Positions 1-10,437 are shown, counted from the first letter of the stretch. The stretch: 47,012 bases of DNA from Actinophytocola sp. (GCA_009377385.1 WHUD01000022.1:1-47012); one strand, 5' to 3'. Notes: generated from the letters alone by a model not told the origin. Program-made: numbers and translations.

Positions 1-769
1 AGGCCAACGTCGTGCTCGGCGGCCGGTGCGTCTGCACGATCAGGGCGTCCGGATACACCGCGAGCAGCTCGTGCAGCGCGAACAGGTGGCTCGGGTTCTT
101 CAACACCCACCGCTTATCCGGCTCGCCAAGACCGATCAACTGCAACAGCTGCCGGTGCCGCGCGTAGGCGCCGGTCCAGTCCTGTGCGGACAGCCAGCGC
201 GAGTAGCTGGGCAGGTAGGCCAGACACTCGTCCGACACCGACTTCATGCTCTGCCGCAGCAGCCGCCAGCACTCCTCTACCGAGTCCGCCGACGTGTAGT
301 GCAACCCCATGAAGTCCGGATTCTCGGCATGATGCCGGTCGTAGCCCGCCTTGATCTGCTGGTACACCGGATTGTCGTCCCACGTCTCACGCGGCGGGCG
401 CGGCTGCGGGACGTCGGTGAGCCACAACTCCAGGCCCTGGTGCGCAGGGGCAGCTGCCAGCAGCCGGTGCAGCGCGGTGGTACCAGTGCGCGAGAGCCCG
501 GTGACGAAGATCGGCCGCTCGATCGGGACATCGGCATAGTCCGGGTACTGCCGCCACGCCGCCTCCGCGAGCAGCCGCGCGACCAGCGCGCCCCGCAGCG
601 AGGCCCGCGTGATGCTGTTGCCGAGCGGAGTGAGCTGAGCCTCGCGCTCGTACGAGTCAAGCAGCACCCGCAGGCCGTCGAGGTAGGCGTCGTCGCCGAA
701 GTCGTCCAGCCCGGTGATCTTGGTGGCCGAGGCGTGCAGGTCTGCCACCGTGCCGACGCTGTCTCGCAT
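1..769 (-). CDS. Sulfotransferase family protein (3' end beyond window)
   Basis: Partial gene: the ATG at 769 opens a minus-strand frame that stays open to the left edge. Residues 87-104 contain a PAPS-binding P-loop of the sulfotransferase type (GLSRTGTTALH, about 91-101). The distal visible end (YPDALIVQTHRPPSTTLA) fits the conserved second PAPS-contact region of such enzymes. It is the last visible gene of the minus-strand operon that starts with cyp125, 75 nt after the SDR. The gene trio sulfotransferase, SDR and ~380-aa protein matches, from memory, Rv3529c-Rv3530c-Rv3531c of the mycobacterial cholesterol regulon, whose roles are unsettled. The substrate is unknown; a sulfated sterol is only a guess. 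Confidence 0.85.
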   Translation of the reverse strand, partial: MRDSVGTVADLHASATKITGLDDFGDDAYLDGLRVLLDSYEREAQLTPLGNSITRASLRGALVARLLAEAAWRQYPDYADVPIERPIFVTGLSRTGTTALHRLLAAAPAHQGLELWLTDVPQPRPPRETWDDNPVYQQIKAGYDRHHAENPDFMGLHYTSADSVEECWRLLRQSMKSVSDECLAYLPSYSRWLSAQDWTGAYARHRQLLQLIGLGEPDKRWVLKNPSHLFALHELLAVYPDALIVQTHRPPSTTLA

Positions 770-844
770 GTGCGCTCCTCACTGATACTCGGCGTAGTGA
801 CGGGACTTTCCTCAAAGGTGATCGGCGCGGTGGCGGCATCTCCC

Positions 845-1624
845 TCAGTGGTGGTACTCGCCGCAGTTGACGTCGAGACACTGCCCGGTGATCGCACGCG
901 CCATGTCCGAGGCCAGGAACACCACGGCGGCCGCGATCTCGTCCGGTTCAGGCAGCCGCCGCAGGTCGGTGTTGGCGGCGGTCTCGGCGTAGACGTCCTC
1001 AGTGGACACACCGCGCTTCTTAGCCAAGTATCCGAAGTACCACTTGAGTGTGTCGGCCCAGATGTAGCCCGGCGCGACCGAGTTGACCCGGATACCGCGC
1101 GGGCCCAGCTCCGTGGCGAGGCTCTGCGCCAGCGAAAGCAGGCTGGCCTTCGCCATCTTGTACGCCCCGTACCCACGTTGCGAGTGCCGCAGCACCATGG
1201 AGTTCACCATCACGACCGCACCGCCAGCCGCTTCCAGCGCGGGCGTGGACAGCCGCGTCAGCCGCAGCGCCGCGATCGAGCTGGTCTCGAAGCCAGCTCG
1301 GACGGCGTCCAGGTCCGCGTCGGCGAGGTCACCAAGGGGTGGAATGGCGAAGGCGTTGTTGACCAGCACGTCCACCCGCCCGAACGCTGACACGGCCGCC
1401 TCCGCAAGCGTGTCCGCATCGGACTCCGACGTGATGTCGGCGGGCACCGTGACGGCACGGCGCCCCAACGCGGACACCTCATCAGCGACGGCGTCCAGGT
1501 TGGACTTCGTCCGGGCGGCGAGCACGACGTCCGCACCGGCGTGCGCCGCTTGCATCGCGATCGATCGGCCGAGGCCCGGCCCGACCCCGGACACCACGAC
1601 GACCTTGTCCCGCAGCATGCTCAT
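845..1624 (-). CDS. Short-chain dehydrogenase/reductase (Rv3530c-like)
   Basis: A 259-aa classical SDR. The nucleotide-binding glycine motif is GVGPGLG at residues 13-19 (a slightly atypical TGxxxGxG), followed by NNAF at 89-92, Ser142 and the catalytic pair Tyr152/Lys156. The frame is open further upstream, but the ATG at 1624 overlaps the stop of the preceding gene as ATGA and places the Rossmann fold at the normal distance from the N-terminus. It probably oxidises or reduces a hydroxyl or keto group on a sterol or sterol-CoA intermediate, inferred only from its place in the cyp125 operon. The length agrees with what I remember of Rv3530c. Confidence 0.88.
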   Translation of the reverse strand: MSMLRDKVVVVSGVGPGLGRSIAMQAAHAGADVVLAARTKSNLDAVADEVSALGRRAVTVPADITSESDADTLAEAAVSAFGRVDVLVNNAFAIPPLGDLADADLDAVRAGFETSSIAALRLTRLSTPALEAAGGAVVMVNSMVLRHSQRGYGAYKMAKASLLSLAQSLATELGPRGIRVNSVAPGYIWADTLKWYFGYLAKKRGVSTEDVYAETAANTDLRRLPEPDEIAAAVVFLASDMARAITGQCLDVNCGEYHH

Positions 1625-2790
1625 CCCAGCATCCGATCGGCCACGGCGGCCTGCCGCGCGGCGATCCGTTCCGACCACTCCCGAGGACTGACCCGCTGCT
1701 CGGCGTAGTACGGCAACCGGTCCGGCAGCTCGTCGAACTTCAGCACCTCGGACGTCGGCCCGTCGGCGGGTGCGAGGTCGCGCGTCAGCCGCTGCCACCG
1801 CAGTTGCAGGTAGCCACGGCTGTGACCAGTGCGTTCCACCCAGTTCGCCAGGCCGGGATCGCGCTCGCTGACGACGTAACGGATCATGCCGTCCGGGTCG
1901 ACGCGCGCCTGGTCGCGGGTGAGGCTGGTCTGGTGGTTGATGTAGTCCAACGAGATGTACCACATGCTGCCGAGCTGAAATCCCTGGTATGGCACGACAT
2001 CGGCCGACGCGGCGGGCACGGTGATCACCATGACCTCGTCATCGGCGAGGTCATAGTGACCGACGGCGGAGAACTGCGTGGCGAGCCCACCCGGGGTGGC
2101 GCGCGGCTCGGTCAGGGTGTTCACCGGCAGCTTCAGGTAGTGCCACTCCGGGAACGCCAGGAACGTCCGCAGCCGCGACAACAGCATCTTGCCCGCCACG
2201 CGATACCGCTTGACCAGCGTGTCCTTGTCGTGCGGCGGCGGCGCGGCGCCGAGCCGGTCGGCCCGGTGGATCCGGATGCGACCGGCCTGTTCCGAAGTCC
2301 AGTCGCTGTAGACCTCGCGGACGACGAGCATCGCTGAGCCCGAACCCAGCGTGACGTAGTTCCGGCCGGAGCCGGGTCCAAACCGGACCCCGAACCGGCC
2401 GTCGGCGTCAATGTCGAGGTCCCGGTCGTCGAACGCGGTCAGACTGTCCGGAGAGGACGCCGGGCTGTAGTCCCCGTTGAGCACCTGAAAGCTCAGGTCA
2501 GCGGTGGTGCCACGGGTTCCGGTCACCACGTACTCGGCGTCGTCGCGGAGGTAGGCGTGGTAGTACAGCGTGTCCGGGTTGTCGAGGCCGAGCTTGGTGT
2601 ACGGGCCGGTGGACGACACGAAGAACGGGAAGTCGCGTTCATACGCCCACGCCATCTGCAACGACGCGCGGATGCTGCCCGCCAGGTAGTCGTAGCCCTC
2701 GATGAGGTCCTGCTCGGTGCGCACATGCGGCGCGCTCTCGATGATCTTCTCGGCTTCGGCGATCGCGTCGGCGAACGGTTCGGTGAGCAC
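1621..2790 (-). CDS. DUF1214-like hypothetical protein (Rv3531c-like)
   Basis: A 389-aa protein of unknown function. The C-terminal third (about 245-345, with MWYISLDYINHQTSLTRDQA, then DPDGMIRYVVSERDPGLANW, then LQLRWQRL) resembles the DUF1214 pattern of a Trp-Tyr strand, an Asp-Gly turn, a NW motif and a final strand. I see no catalytic motif, signal peptide or membrane segment. The GTG at 2790 is chosen because a strong GGGAGG ribosome site lies about 7 nt upstream. It sits 15 nt after the SnoaL-like gene and overlaps the next SDR by 4 nt, so it is cotranscribed with cyp125. The equivalence to Rv3531c rests on length and neighbourhood. Confidence 0.8.
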   Translation of the reverse strand: MLTEPFADAIAEAEKIIESAPHVRTEQDLIEGYDYLAGSIRASLQMAWAYERDFPFFVSSTGPYTKLGLDNPDTLYYHAYLRDDAEYVVTGTRGTTADLSFQVLNGDYSPASSPDSLTAFDDRDLDIDADGRFGVRFGPGSGRNYVTLGSGSAMLVVREVYSDWTSEQAGRIRIHRADRLGAAPPPHDKDTLVKRYRVAGKMLLSRLRTFLAFPEWHYLKLPVNTLTEPRATPGGLATQFSAVGHYDLADDEVMVITVPAASADVVPYQGFQLGSMWYISLDYINHQTSLTRDQARVDPDGMIRYVVSERDPGLANWVERTGHSRGYLQLRWQRLTRDLAPADGPTSEVLKFDELPDRLPYYAEQRVSPREWSERIAARQAAVADRMLG

Positions 2791-2805
2791 CGGTGCGCCT
2801 CCCGA

Positions 2806-3300
2806 TCAGGCCTGCGGCTGCGGGACGTCGGCCCAACGGTTCGCCAGCAACTGCAGGCTCGGCATGTCGTCGAACGACAGCATCAGCTCGTACGTGCGCA
2901 CGTAGCCGACGTGCGAGATGCGCCAGACGCCGTCCTCGCGGCGATAGCGGTCCTCGTAGTACGCCGAACCTTTGATCATGATCCGGTGGTCGGGAACGAT
3001 CACGGTGTCCTCGAAACACCAGGTGCCCTCTGCCGTGTCGCCGTCGATGTCGATCTCCGGCTGGGCGCAGAAGTGCACCGTGATGATGTTGCCGCCGAGC
3101 GCGTCGCGCATGTAGGACACGATCTGCTCGCGGCCTCGCAGCGTCAGCCGCTCACTGACGGCGCGCGTGCCGTAATCGGCGGTCGCGTCCTCGGTGAACA
3201 CGTCGGCGAACTCGTCCCAGCGCTTGAGGTCGAGGGTCCTGGCGTAGCGGTACTTCAGCCTCCGGATGTCTTCCAGCGCGCCCACGTCCTGGCTCCTCAT
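2806..3300 (-). CDS. SnoaL-like / NTF2-fold protein
   Basis: A 164-aa SnoaL_4-type NTF2-like protein. The N-terminus (IRRLKYRYARTLDLKRWDEF, then FTEDATADYG) is typical of this fold, whose members include polyketide cyclases, bile-acid 7-alpha-dehydratase and ketosteroid isomerase relatives. The ATG at 3300 overlaps the cyp125 stop as ATGA, so translation is coupled to cyp125. The family often binds steroids or polycyclic ketones, so an isomerase, dehydratase or binding role on a sterol intermediate is plausible but unproven. A long upstream frame extension was rejected because it runs through cyp125. Confidence 0.85.
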   Translation of the reverse strand: MRSQDVGALEDIRRLKYRYARTLDLKRWDEFADVFTEDATADYGTRAVSERLTLRGREQIVSYMRDALGGNIITVHFCAQPEIDIDGDTAEGTWCFEDTVIVPDHRIMIKGSAYYEDRYRREDGVWRISHVGYVRTYELMLSFDDMPSLQLLANRWADVPQPQA

Positions 3301-4523
3301 TCGTAGGCGACGCGGTAGTGCTTGATGCCGTTGAGCCAGCCGGAGCGCAGCCGGGCGGGCGGTTCGACCTCGCGGATGTTCGGCATGGCGTCGGCGATCG
3401 CGTTGAACATCAGGTCGATCTCCAGCCGCGCCAGGTTCGCCCCGATGCAGTAGTGCGTGCCGGTGCCGCCGAAGCCGACGTGCGGGTTCGGGTCGCGGAA
3501 GACGTCGAACTCGTGCGGCTTGTCGAACGCCTCCTCGTCGAAGTTCGCCGAGGCGTAGAACAGCCCGACCCGCTGCCCCTTGCGGATCAGCTGCCCGCCG
3601 AGCTCCGTGTCGTCGGTGAGGGTGCGCTGGAACGCGCTCACCGGGGTCGCCCAGCGCACGATCTCGTCCGGCGCGGTCCTCGGCCGCTCGGCCTTGTAGC
3701 GTTCCCACTGCTCGGGGTGGTCGACGAACGCCTTCATGCCGTGCGTGATGGCGTTGCGGGTGGTCTCGTTGCCCGCGACGGCAAGTAGGATGACGAAGAA
3801 CGCGAACTCCTCCGAGCCGAGCGACTCGCCATCGATATCGGCGTTGACCACCTTGGTGACGATGTCATCGACCGGGCACTTCTGCCGCTCCTCGGCCATC
3901 TGCCAGGCGTAGCCCATGAGCTCGGCGGACGCGTTGACCGGGTCGATGTCGTACTCGGGGTCGTCGTAGCCGATCATCTCGTTGGACCAGTCGAAGATCT
4001 TTCCCCGGTCCTCCTGCGGCACCCCGATCAGCTCTGCGATCGCCTGCAGCGGCAGCTCGCACGCCACCTGCTCGACGAAGTCACCGCTGCCGTGCTTCTT
4101 GGCCTCGTGGACGATCTTGGCCGCCCGCTCGGTCAACGTCGAGCGCAGCGCCTCCACCGCGCGCGGTGTGAAGCCCTTGGAGATGATCCGGCGGACCTTG
4201 GTGTGCTGCGGCGGGTCCATGTTGATCAGGATCATCCGCTGCATCTCGATCTCGTCGCGCGTGATGTCAGGGTTGAACCGGATGATCGCGGTGTTTTCCC
4301 TGGTGGAGTACAGCTCCGGGTGCTTGGAGATCTCCTTGATGTCGGCCAGCCGGGTGACGACCCAGTAGCCGCCGTCGTCGAAGCCGCTCAGACCAGGCGG
4401 CTGCGGGCACCACCACACCGGTGCCGTCTTGCGCAGCGCGGCAAACTCCTCAATCGGGACCCGCTCGGCCCAGACGTCCGGGTCGGTGAAGTCGAATCCT
4501 TCCGGAATGATCGGAGCTGCCAC
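3297..4523 (-). CDS. cyp125: Cytochrome P450 CYP125, sterol C26/C27 hydroxylase
   Basis: A 408-aa soluble P450. Visible features are the I-helix AGNETTRNA oxygen-activation motif, the ExxR motif in EIVRW, and the heme loop FGGTGTHYCIGANLAR with the thiolate Cys at about residue 359. CYP125 enzymes oxidise the terminal methyl of the cholesterol side chain to the alcohol, aldehyde and acid before CoA activation. The GTG at 4523 is preceded by AGGAGG at a proper distance and gives the N-terminus typical of the family; the frame upstream of it has no CYP similarity. It is divergent from fadA5, exactly as in M. tuberculosis (Rv3545c/Rv3546), and two KstR-type boxes lie in the shared promoter. Confidence 0.95.
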   Translation of the reverse strand: MAAPIIPEGFDFTDPDVWAERVPIEEFAALRKTAPVWWCPQPPGLSGFDDGGYWVVTRLADIKEISKHPELYSTRENTAIIRFNPDITRDEIEMQRMILINMDPPQHTKVRRIISKGFTPRAVEALRSTLTERAAKIVHEAKKHGSGDFVEQVACELPLQAIAELIGVPQEDRGKIFDWSNEMIGYDDPEYDIDPVNASAELMGYAWQMAEERQKCPVDDIVTKVVNADIDGESLGSEEFAFFVILLAVAGNETTRNAITHGMKAFVDHPEQWERYKAERPRTAPDEIVRWATPVSAFQRTLTDDTELGGQLIRKGQRVGLFYASANFDEEAFDKPHEFDVFRDPNPHVGFGGTGTHYCIGANLARLEIDLMFNAIADAMPNIREVEPPARLRSGWLNGIKHYRVAYE

Positions 4524-4552
4524 GGGTTTACCTCCTGCGCCACACGACCTTG

Positions 4553-4566
4553 TGAAACACGTTCTA
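4553..4566. promoter_or_regulatory. KstR-type operator upstream of cyp125
   Basis: TGAAACACGTTCTA fits the KstR consensus TnnAACnnGTTnnA at every defined position. It is 30 nt upstream of the cyp125 GTG in the cyp125/fadA5 divergent region. Confidence 0.85.
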
Positions 4567-4709
4567 CCTACGATTGAAGCACAGGTTCGCCGAGATGAGA
4601 ACCCACAAGAACAACCTTTCACCGGTCGCCGACGCGCCAAGATCGCCGTCCTTACCGCCACCGACCTGTGGTTGTGGCACATCGATGACCATGCGCTATT
4701 GCCTCGAAA

Positions 4710-4723
4710 AAGAACATGTTCTA
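4710..4723. promoter_or_regulatory. KstR-type operator upstream of fadA5
   Basis: AAGAACATGTTCTA fits TnnAACnnGTTnnA except for A instead of T at the first position; its core AGAACATGTTCT is a perfect 12-bp palindrome. It lies 39 nt before the fadA5 start. The rest of the 238-nt spacer (4524-4761) shows no gene. Confidence 0.85.
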
Positions 4724-4734
4724 ACTTCAAGTGA

Positions 4735-6716
<1,982 letters not shown>

Positions 6717-6721
6717 CACGC

Positions 6722-7789
6722 ATGGGCTACCGGGTGGTGCAGTGGAGCACTGGCAACGTCGGCAGGCACGCGCTCGCGGGCATCGACGCGCGGGACGACC
6801 TCGAACTGGCAGGGGTATGGGTGTCCAGCGACGCCAAACATGGCAAGGACGCCGGTGAGCTGGCCGGGCTCGGCCGTGAGCTCGGCGTCACCGCGACCAC
6901 GGACGCCGACGCGCTGCTCGCGCTGCGGCCGGACTGCATCGTGCACACCGCCATGGCCGACCACCGCATCCCGGAGGCCGTCGAGGACCTGTGCCGGTTC
7001 CTGCGCGCTGGCATCAACGTCGTCTCGTCCGGCCCGGTCTTCCTGCAGTACCCGGACGGCACCGTGCCGGGCGAACTGGTCGAACCGATCCGGCAGGCCG
7101 CGACCGAGGGCGGCGCGTCGCTGTGGGTGAACGGCATCGACCCCGGTTTCGCCAATGACTGGCTGCCGCTGTCGCTGACCGGCATCAGCGAGCGCATCGA
7201 CGAGGTGCGCTGCCTGGAGATCCTGGACTACTCCACCTACGACAACGCCCAGGTGCTGTTCGACATCATGGGCTTCGGCAAGCCGATGAACGACGTCCCG
7301 ATGCTGCTGCAACCGGGCGTGTTGTCGCTGGCATGGGGCAGCGTGGTGCAGCAACTCGCGGCCGGGCTGGACGTCACGCTGGACGAGGTCACAGAGCGGG
7401 TGCAGCGGCTGCCAGCGCCGGAGACGTTCGACATCGCCTCCGGCACCATTCCGGAAGGGACGGCGGCGGCACTGCGGTTCGAGGTGCGCGGCATGCGGGG
7501 CGGCCGTCCGGTCGTCGTGCTGGAGCACGTCACCCGGTTGCGTGGCGACCTCGCTCCCGACTGGCCGCAACCCGCCGGGCAGGGCTGCTACCGGGTGGTG
7601 GTCAGCGGTGACCCGAACTACACGCTTGACCTGCGATTACTCGGCACCGACGGTGACCACAACACGGCTGGGCTCAAGGCGACGGCGATGCGACTGGTCA
7701 ACGCCATTCCCACGGTGATCGCCGCCCGACCGGGGCTGTTGACCGCGCTGGACCTGCCGCTGGTCACCGGCCGCGGGCTGATCAGGTAG
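6722..7789 (+). CDS. Dihydrodipicolinate-reductase-like NAD(P)-binding protein (Rv0926c-like)
   Basis: A ~355-aa protein beginning MGYRVVQWSTGNVGRHAL, a Rossmann nucleotide-binding start with GNVG, as in the dihydrodipicolinate reductase/2,4-diaminopentanoate dehydrogenase-like group. Two starts are possible: GTG at 6713, overlapping the previous stop as GTGA, or ATG at 6722. I prefer ATG 6722 because GGAG lies 8 nt upstream and the protein then starts directly with the first strand. From memory, Rv0926c has the same length and sits next to Rv0927c, so the pair appears conserved. The reaction is unknown; it is probably an NAD(P)-dependent oxidoreductase of the sterol pathway. Confidence 0.82.
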   Translation: MGYRVVQWSTGNVGRHALAGIDARDDLELAGVWVSSDAKHGKDAGELAGLGRELGVTATTDADALLALRPDCIVHTAMADHRIPEAVEDLCRFLRAGINVVSSGPVFLQYPDGTVPGELVEPIRQAATEGGASLWVNGIDPGFANDWLPLSLTGISERIDEVRCLEILDYSTYDNAQVLFDIMGFGKPMNDVPMLLQPGVLSLAWGSVVQQLAAGLDVTLDEVTERVQRLPAPETFDIASGTIPEGTAAALRFEVRGMRGGRPVVVLEHVTRLRGDLAPDWPQPAGQGCYRVVVSGDPNYTLDLRLLGTDGDHNTAGLKATAMRLVNAIPTVIAARPGLLTALDLPLVTGRGLIR

Positions 7790-7862
7790 CGCGCAGGTAG
7801 ACGGCCAACCCCTCAGACGCACACCACCCTAGGTAGTTTCCGTCCGCAGAAGCTCCCGCGGC

Positions 7863-8768
7863 TCAGGACCCGTAAACCGGTTCCGGATCGGAGGCCTCGG
7901 CGATCAGCTCCTCCACCACCGGCCCCAGCTCGGCAGGCTCCCAGCAGGCGCCCTTGTCCCGGCGCGGCCCGTGGTGCCAGCCGGTCGCCAGCGACACCTG
8001 GCCGCCCTCGACCTCGAACACCCGCCCGGTCACCCCTGCCGACTCGGCGCTGCCCAGCCACACCAGCAGCGGCGAGACGTTCTCCGGGGCCATCGCGTCG
8101 AACCCACCGTCCGGCGCGGCCATGTCCTCGGCGAACGCCTGCTCGGTCATCCGGGTGCGTGCGGCGGGCGCGATGGCGTTGACGGTGACGCCGTAACGCG
8201 CGAACTCCGCCGCCGCGACCAGCGTCAACCCGGCGATGCCCGCCTTGGCGGCCGAGTAGTTGCCCTGTCCGATGCTGCCCACCAGCCCGGCACCCGAGCT
8301 GGTGTTGATAACGCGAGCGTCCGGTTGTCTACCAGTCTTGCTCTCCGCACGCCAGTGCGCCGCAGCGTGCCGCATCGGCGCGAAGTGCCCCTTCAGGTGC
8401 ACCCGCATCACGGCGTCCCACTCGTCCTCCGCGAGGTTGACCAGCATCCGGTCGCGCAGGAACCCGGCGTTGTTGACTAGCACGTCCAACCGCCCGTACG
8501 TGTCGAGCGCCGTGGCGACGAGGTTCGCCGCGCCCTCCCAGTCGGCGACGTCGTCGGTGTTGGCCACCGCGCGACCGCCCGCCTCGGTGATCTCGTCCAC
8601 GACCTGCTGCGCCGGGCCCGCCGACGTGCCGGTGCCGTCCAGTGCGACCCCGACGTCGTTGACGACGACGGCGGCCCCCTCGCGCGCGAATGCCAGCGCA
8701 TGCGCCCGGCCGAGCCCCCTGCCCGCTCCGGTGACGATGACGACTCTGTCCTGCACGATGCCGTTCAC
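7863..8768 (-). CDS. SDR family oxidoreductase (Rv3548c-like)
   Basis: A 301-aa SDR with TGAGRGLGRAHA near residues 13-24, NNAGFLRD, and the catalytic NYSAAK. The longer glycine-rich N-terminal half and NDVG after the second strand resemble the dehydrogenase domain of peroxisomal multifunctional beta-oxidation enzymes. The extended C-terminus after the Rossmann fold is also like that group. The GTG at 8768 follows an AAGGAG site. It lies 42 nt downstream of another minus-strand SDR and together they are divergent from echA20, as in the mycobacterial KstR2 regulon (Rv3548c-Rv3549c). It probably oxidises a 3-hydroxyacyl-CoA intermediate of CD-ring breakdown; this is inference. Confidence 0.87.
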   Translation of the reverse strand: MNGIVQDRVVIVTGAGRGLGRAHALAFAREGAAVVVNDVGVALDGTGTSAGPAQQVVDEITEAGGRAVANTDDVADWEGAANLVATALDTYGRLDVLVNNAGFLRDRMLVNLAEDEWDAVMRVHLKGHFAPMRHAAAHWRAESKTGRQPDARVINTSSGAGLVGSIGQGNYSAAKAGIAGLTLVAAAEFARYGVTVNAIAPAARTRMTEQAFAEDMAAPDGGFDAMAPENVSPLLVWLGSAESAGVTGRVFEVEGGQVSLATGWHHGPRRDKGACWEPAELGPVVEELIAEASDPEPVYGS

Positions 8769-8810
8769 ACGTGCTCCTTCCGACTGAGGACTGCTTGCAG
8801 GTCCGAAGCA

Positions 8811-9575
8811 TCAGACTTCGGATTGTGCCGCGTCGAGGAACGCGGGACGTTCGCCGCCGCCGTGGACAGCCAGCGTCGCCCCGCTGACGTACGACGCCAG
8901 CGGTGAGGCAAGAAACACCGCGCAGGCACCGACCTCGTCCGGTTCAGCGAGTCGTCCCAACGGGACCGTCGCGCCGACGGCTGCGACGCCATCCGCGTCG
9001 CCGTAGTGCAGTTCGGACTGTTCGGTGTGGACCATTCCGACGTCTAGTGAGTTCACCCGCACCTTCGGCGCCCACTCCACGGCCAGGCTCGCGGTCAGGT
9101 TGTCCAGTCCCGCCTTGGCAGCGCCGTAGGCTGCGGTGCCCGGCGATGGCCGCGTGCCGCTGACACTGCTGACGTTGACGATCGCGCCGCCGGTCGCCTG
9201 CCGCTGCATGACGGCGTTAACCCGTTGCGCCACGAGCAACGGCACCAGCAGGTTCAGCCCGACGACCTTGTCGTGGAACCGGGGCGAGGCGTCGGCGGCC
9301 AGCGCGAACGGCGCGCCGCCTGCGTTGTTGACCAGGACGTCAATGCGGCCGTACTCGGCGAGGACGTCGTCCACCATGCGCTCGACCTGCTCGGGTTCCC
9401 GCACGTCACACGCGACGAACCCCGCGCCGTCCACCGGCCGCTCCGGGGCGTTGCGCGCGCAGGTCACCACGGTGGCGCCCGCCCGCGCGAACGCGCGCGT
9501 TATGCCAGCACCTACTCCGCGCACCCCGCCGGTGACCAGCACGATCGCGCCGTCGAAGTCCAGCGATACGGCCAT
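8811..9575 (-). CDS. SDR family oxidoreductase (Rv3549c-like)
   Basis: A 254-aa classical SDR: TGGVRGVGAGI near residues 15-25, NNAGG, and the catalytic AYGAAK. The open frame extends further upstream, but the ATG at 9575 gives the usual SDR N-terminus (MAVSLDFDGAIVLVTGG) and has GGAAAGG in front; the extension would cross the promoter with the KstR2-like half-site. It is the first gene of the minus-strand pair divergent from echA20-ipdABC. It probably acts in CD-ring degradation, by position. Confidence 0.87.
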   Translation of the reverse strand: MAVSLDFDGAIVLVTGGVRGVGAGITRAFARAGATVVTCARNAPERPVDGAGFVACDVREPEQVERMVDDVLAEYGRIDVLVNNAGGAPFALAADASPRFHDKVVGLNLLVPLLVAQRVNAVMQRQATGGAIVNVSSVSGTRPSPGTAAYGAAKAGLDNLTASLAVEWAPKVRVNSLDVGMVHTEQSELHYGDADGVAAVGATVPLGRLAEPDEVGACAVFLASPLASYVSGATLAVHGGGERPAFLDAAQSEV

Positions 9576-9632
9576 CAGCGCACCTTTCCGTCGAGCTTGG
9601 GCTACCGGGGCTGCCGGTGTGGGTGCTACTGT

Positions 9633-9646
9633 ACCAAGCAAGTGCT
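9633..9646. promoter_or_regulatory. Degenerate KstR2-type operator, echA20 / SDR divergent promoter
   Basis: ACCAAGCAAGTGCT matches 8 of the 10 defined positions of the KstR2 consensus AnCAAGnnCTTGnT. The left half-site is intact and the right one degenerate. It lies in the 94-nt divergent spacer 9576-9669, the position where mycobacteria carry a KstR2 box. Confidence 0.55.
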
Positions 9647-9669
9647 AGGTTAGGTAGCAGGAGGTCGAC

Positions 9670-10437
9670 GTGACCGCAGTGAGCACGGCCCACCCCGAGC
9701 CGCACGTCACGGTCGTGACAATGGTGGCCCCGCCGGTCAACGCGCTGACCGTGCAGGGCTGGTACGACGTGGCGGCAGCGGTCGCGGCAGCCGGCGCCGA
9801 CCCGGACTGCCACGTGGTGGTGCTGCGCGCCGAGGGCCGCGGCTTCAACGCCGGTGTGGACATCAAGGAGATCGAAGCCAGCGACGGCTACAGCGCGCTC
9901 ATCGGGGCCAACCACGGCTGTGCCGCCGCGTTTTCGGCGGTCTACGACTGCGCCGTCCCGGTGATCGCGGCGGCACACGGCTACTGCCTCGGCGGCGGCG
10001 TCGGGCTCGTCGGCAACGCCGACGTCGTGGTGGCCAGCGACGATGCGACGTTCGGACTGCCCGAAGTGGACCGGGGCGCACTGGGCGCGGCCACCCATCT
10101 CGCCCGGCTGGTGCCGCCGCACCTGATGCGGGCGCTGTACTACACAGCGAGCACCATCACCGCGCAGCAGTTGCACCACCACGGCTCGGTGTACCGGGTG
10201 GTACCGCAGTCCGAATTGGACGGAGCGGCGCTGGCGGTGGCCCGCGACATCGCCGCCAAGGACACCAGGGTGATCCGCAAGGCCAAGCAGGCTCTGAACG
10301 GCATCGACCCGCAGGACGTGCACCGCAGCTACCGCTTCGAGCAGGGCTTCACCTTCGAACTCAACCTGGCAGGCGTGGCCGACGCCGCACGCCAGGACTT
10401 CCTCGGCAGTGGCACGTCAACTGGGACGGGAGCCTGA
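9670..10437 (+). CDS. echA20: EchA20, crotonase-fold enzyme of CD-ring cleavage
   Basis: A 255-aa crotonase-superfamily protein. The oxyanion-hole regions are around AEGRGFNAGVDIKE and HGYCLGGGVGLVG. EchA20 is known to act as a ring-opening hydrolase in steroid CD-ring degradation, just before IpdAB. The GTG at 9670 has a good AGGAGG site. It begins a tight plus-strand operon with ipdA, ipdB and ipdC, with 0-4 nt between genes. A KstR2-like box lies 24 nt before the start. The assignment rests on the operon (Rv3550-Rv3553 order) as well as on the fold. Confidence 0.9.
   Translation: MTAVSTAHPEPHVTVVTMVAPPVNALTVQGWYDVAAAVAAAGADPDCHVVVLRAEGRGFNAGVDIKEIEASDGYSALIGANHGCAAAFSAVYDCAVPVIAAAHGYCLGGGVGLVGNADVVVASDDATFGLPEVDRGALGAATHLARLVPPHLMRALYYTASTITAQQLHHHGSVYRVVPQSELDGAALAVARDIAAKDTRVIRKAKQALNGIDPQDVHRSYRFEQGFTFELNLAGVADAARQDFLGSGTSTGTGA

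Noticed and set aside
26..1390. Long plus-strand open frame opposite the sulfotransferase and SDR genes
   Set aside because: Composition is Arg/Val/His-rich shadow sequence without family motifs; the minus strand carries clear P-loop and SDR motifs over the same bases.
7790..7862. Terminator in the convergent spacer between the 7789 and 7863 gene ends
   Set aside because: No convincing inverted repeat was found; nothing reportable in this 73-nt gap.
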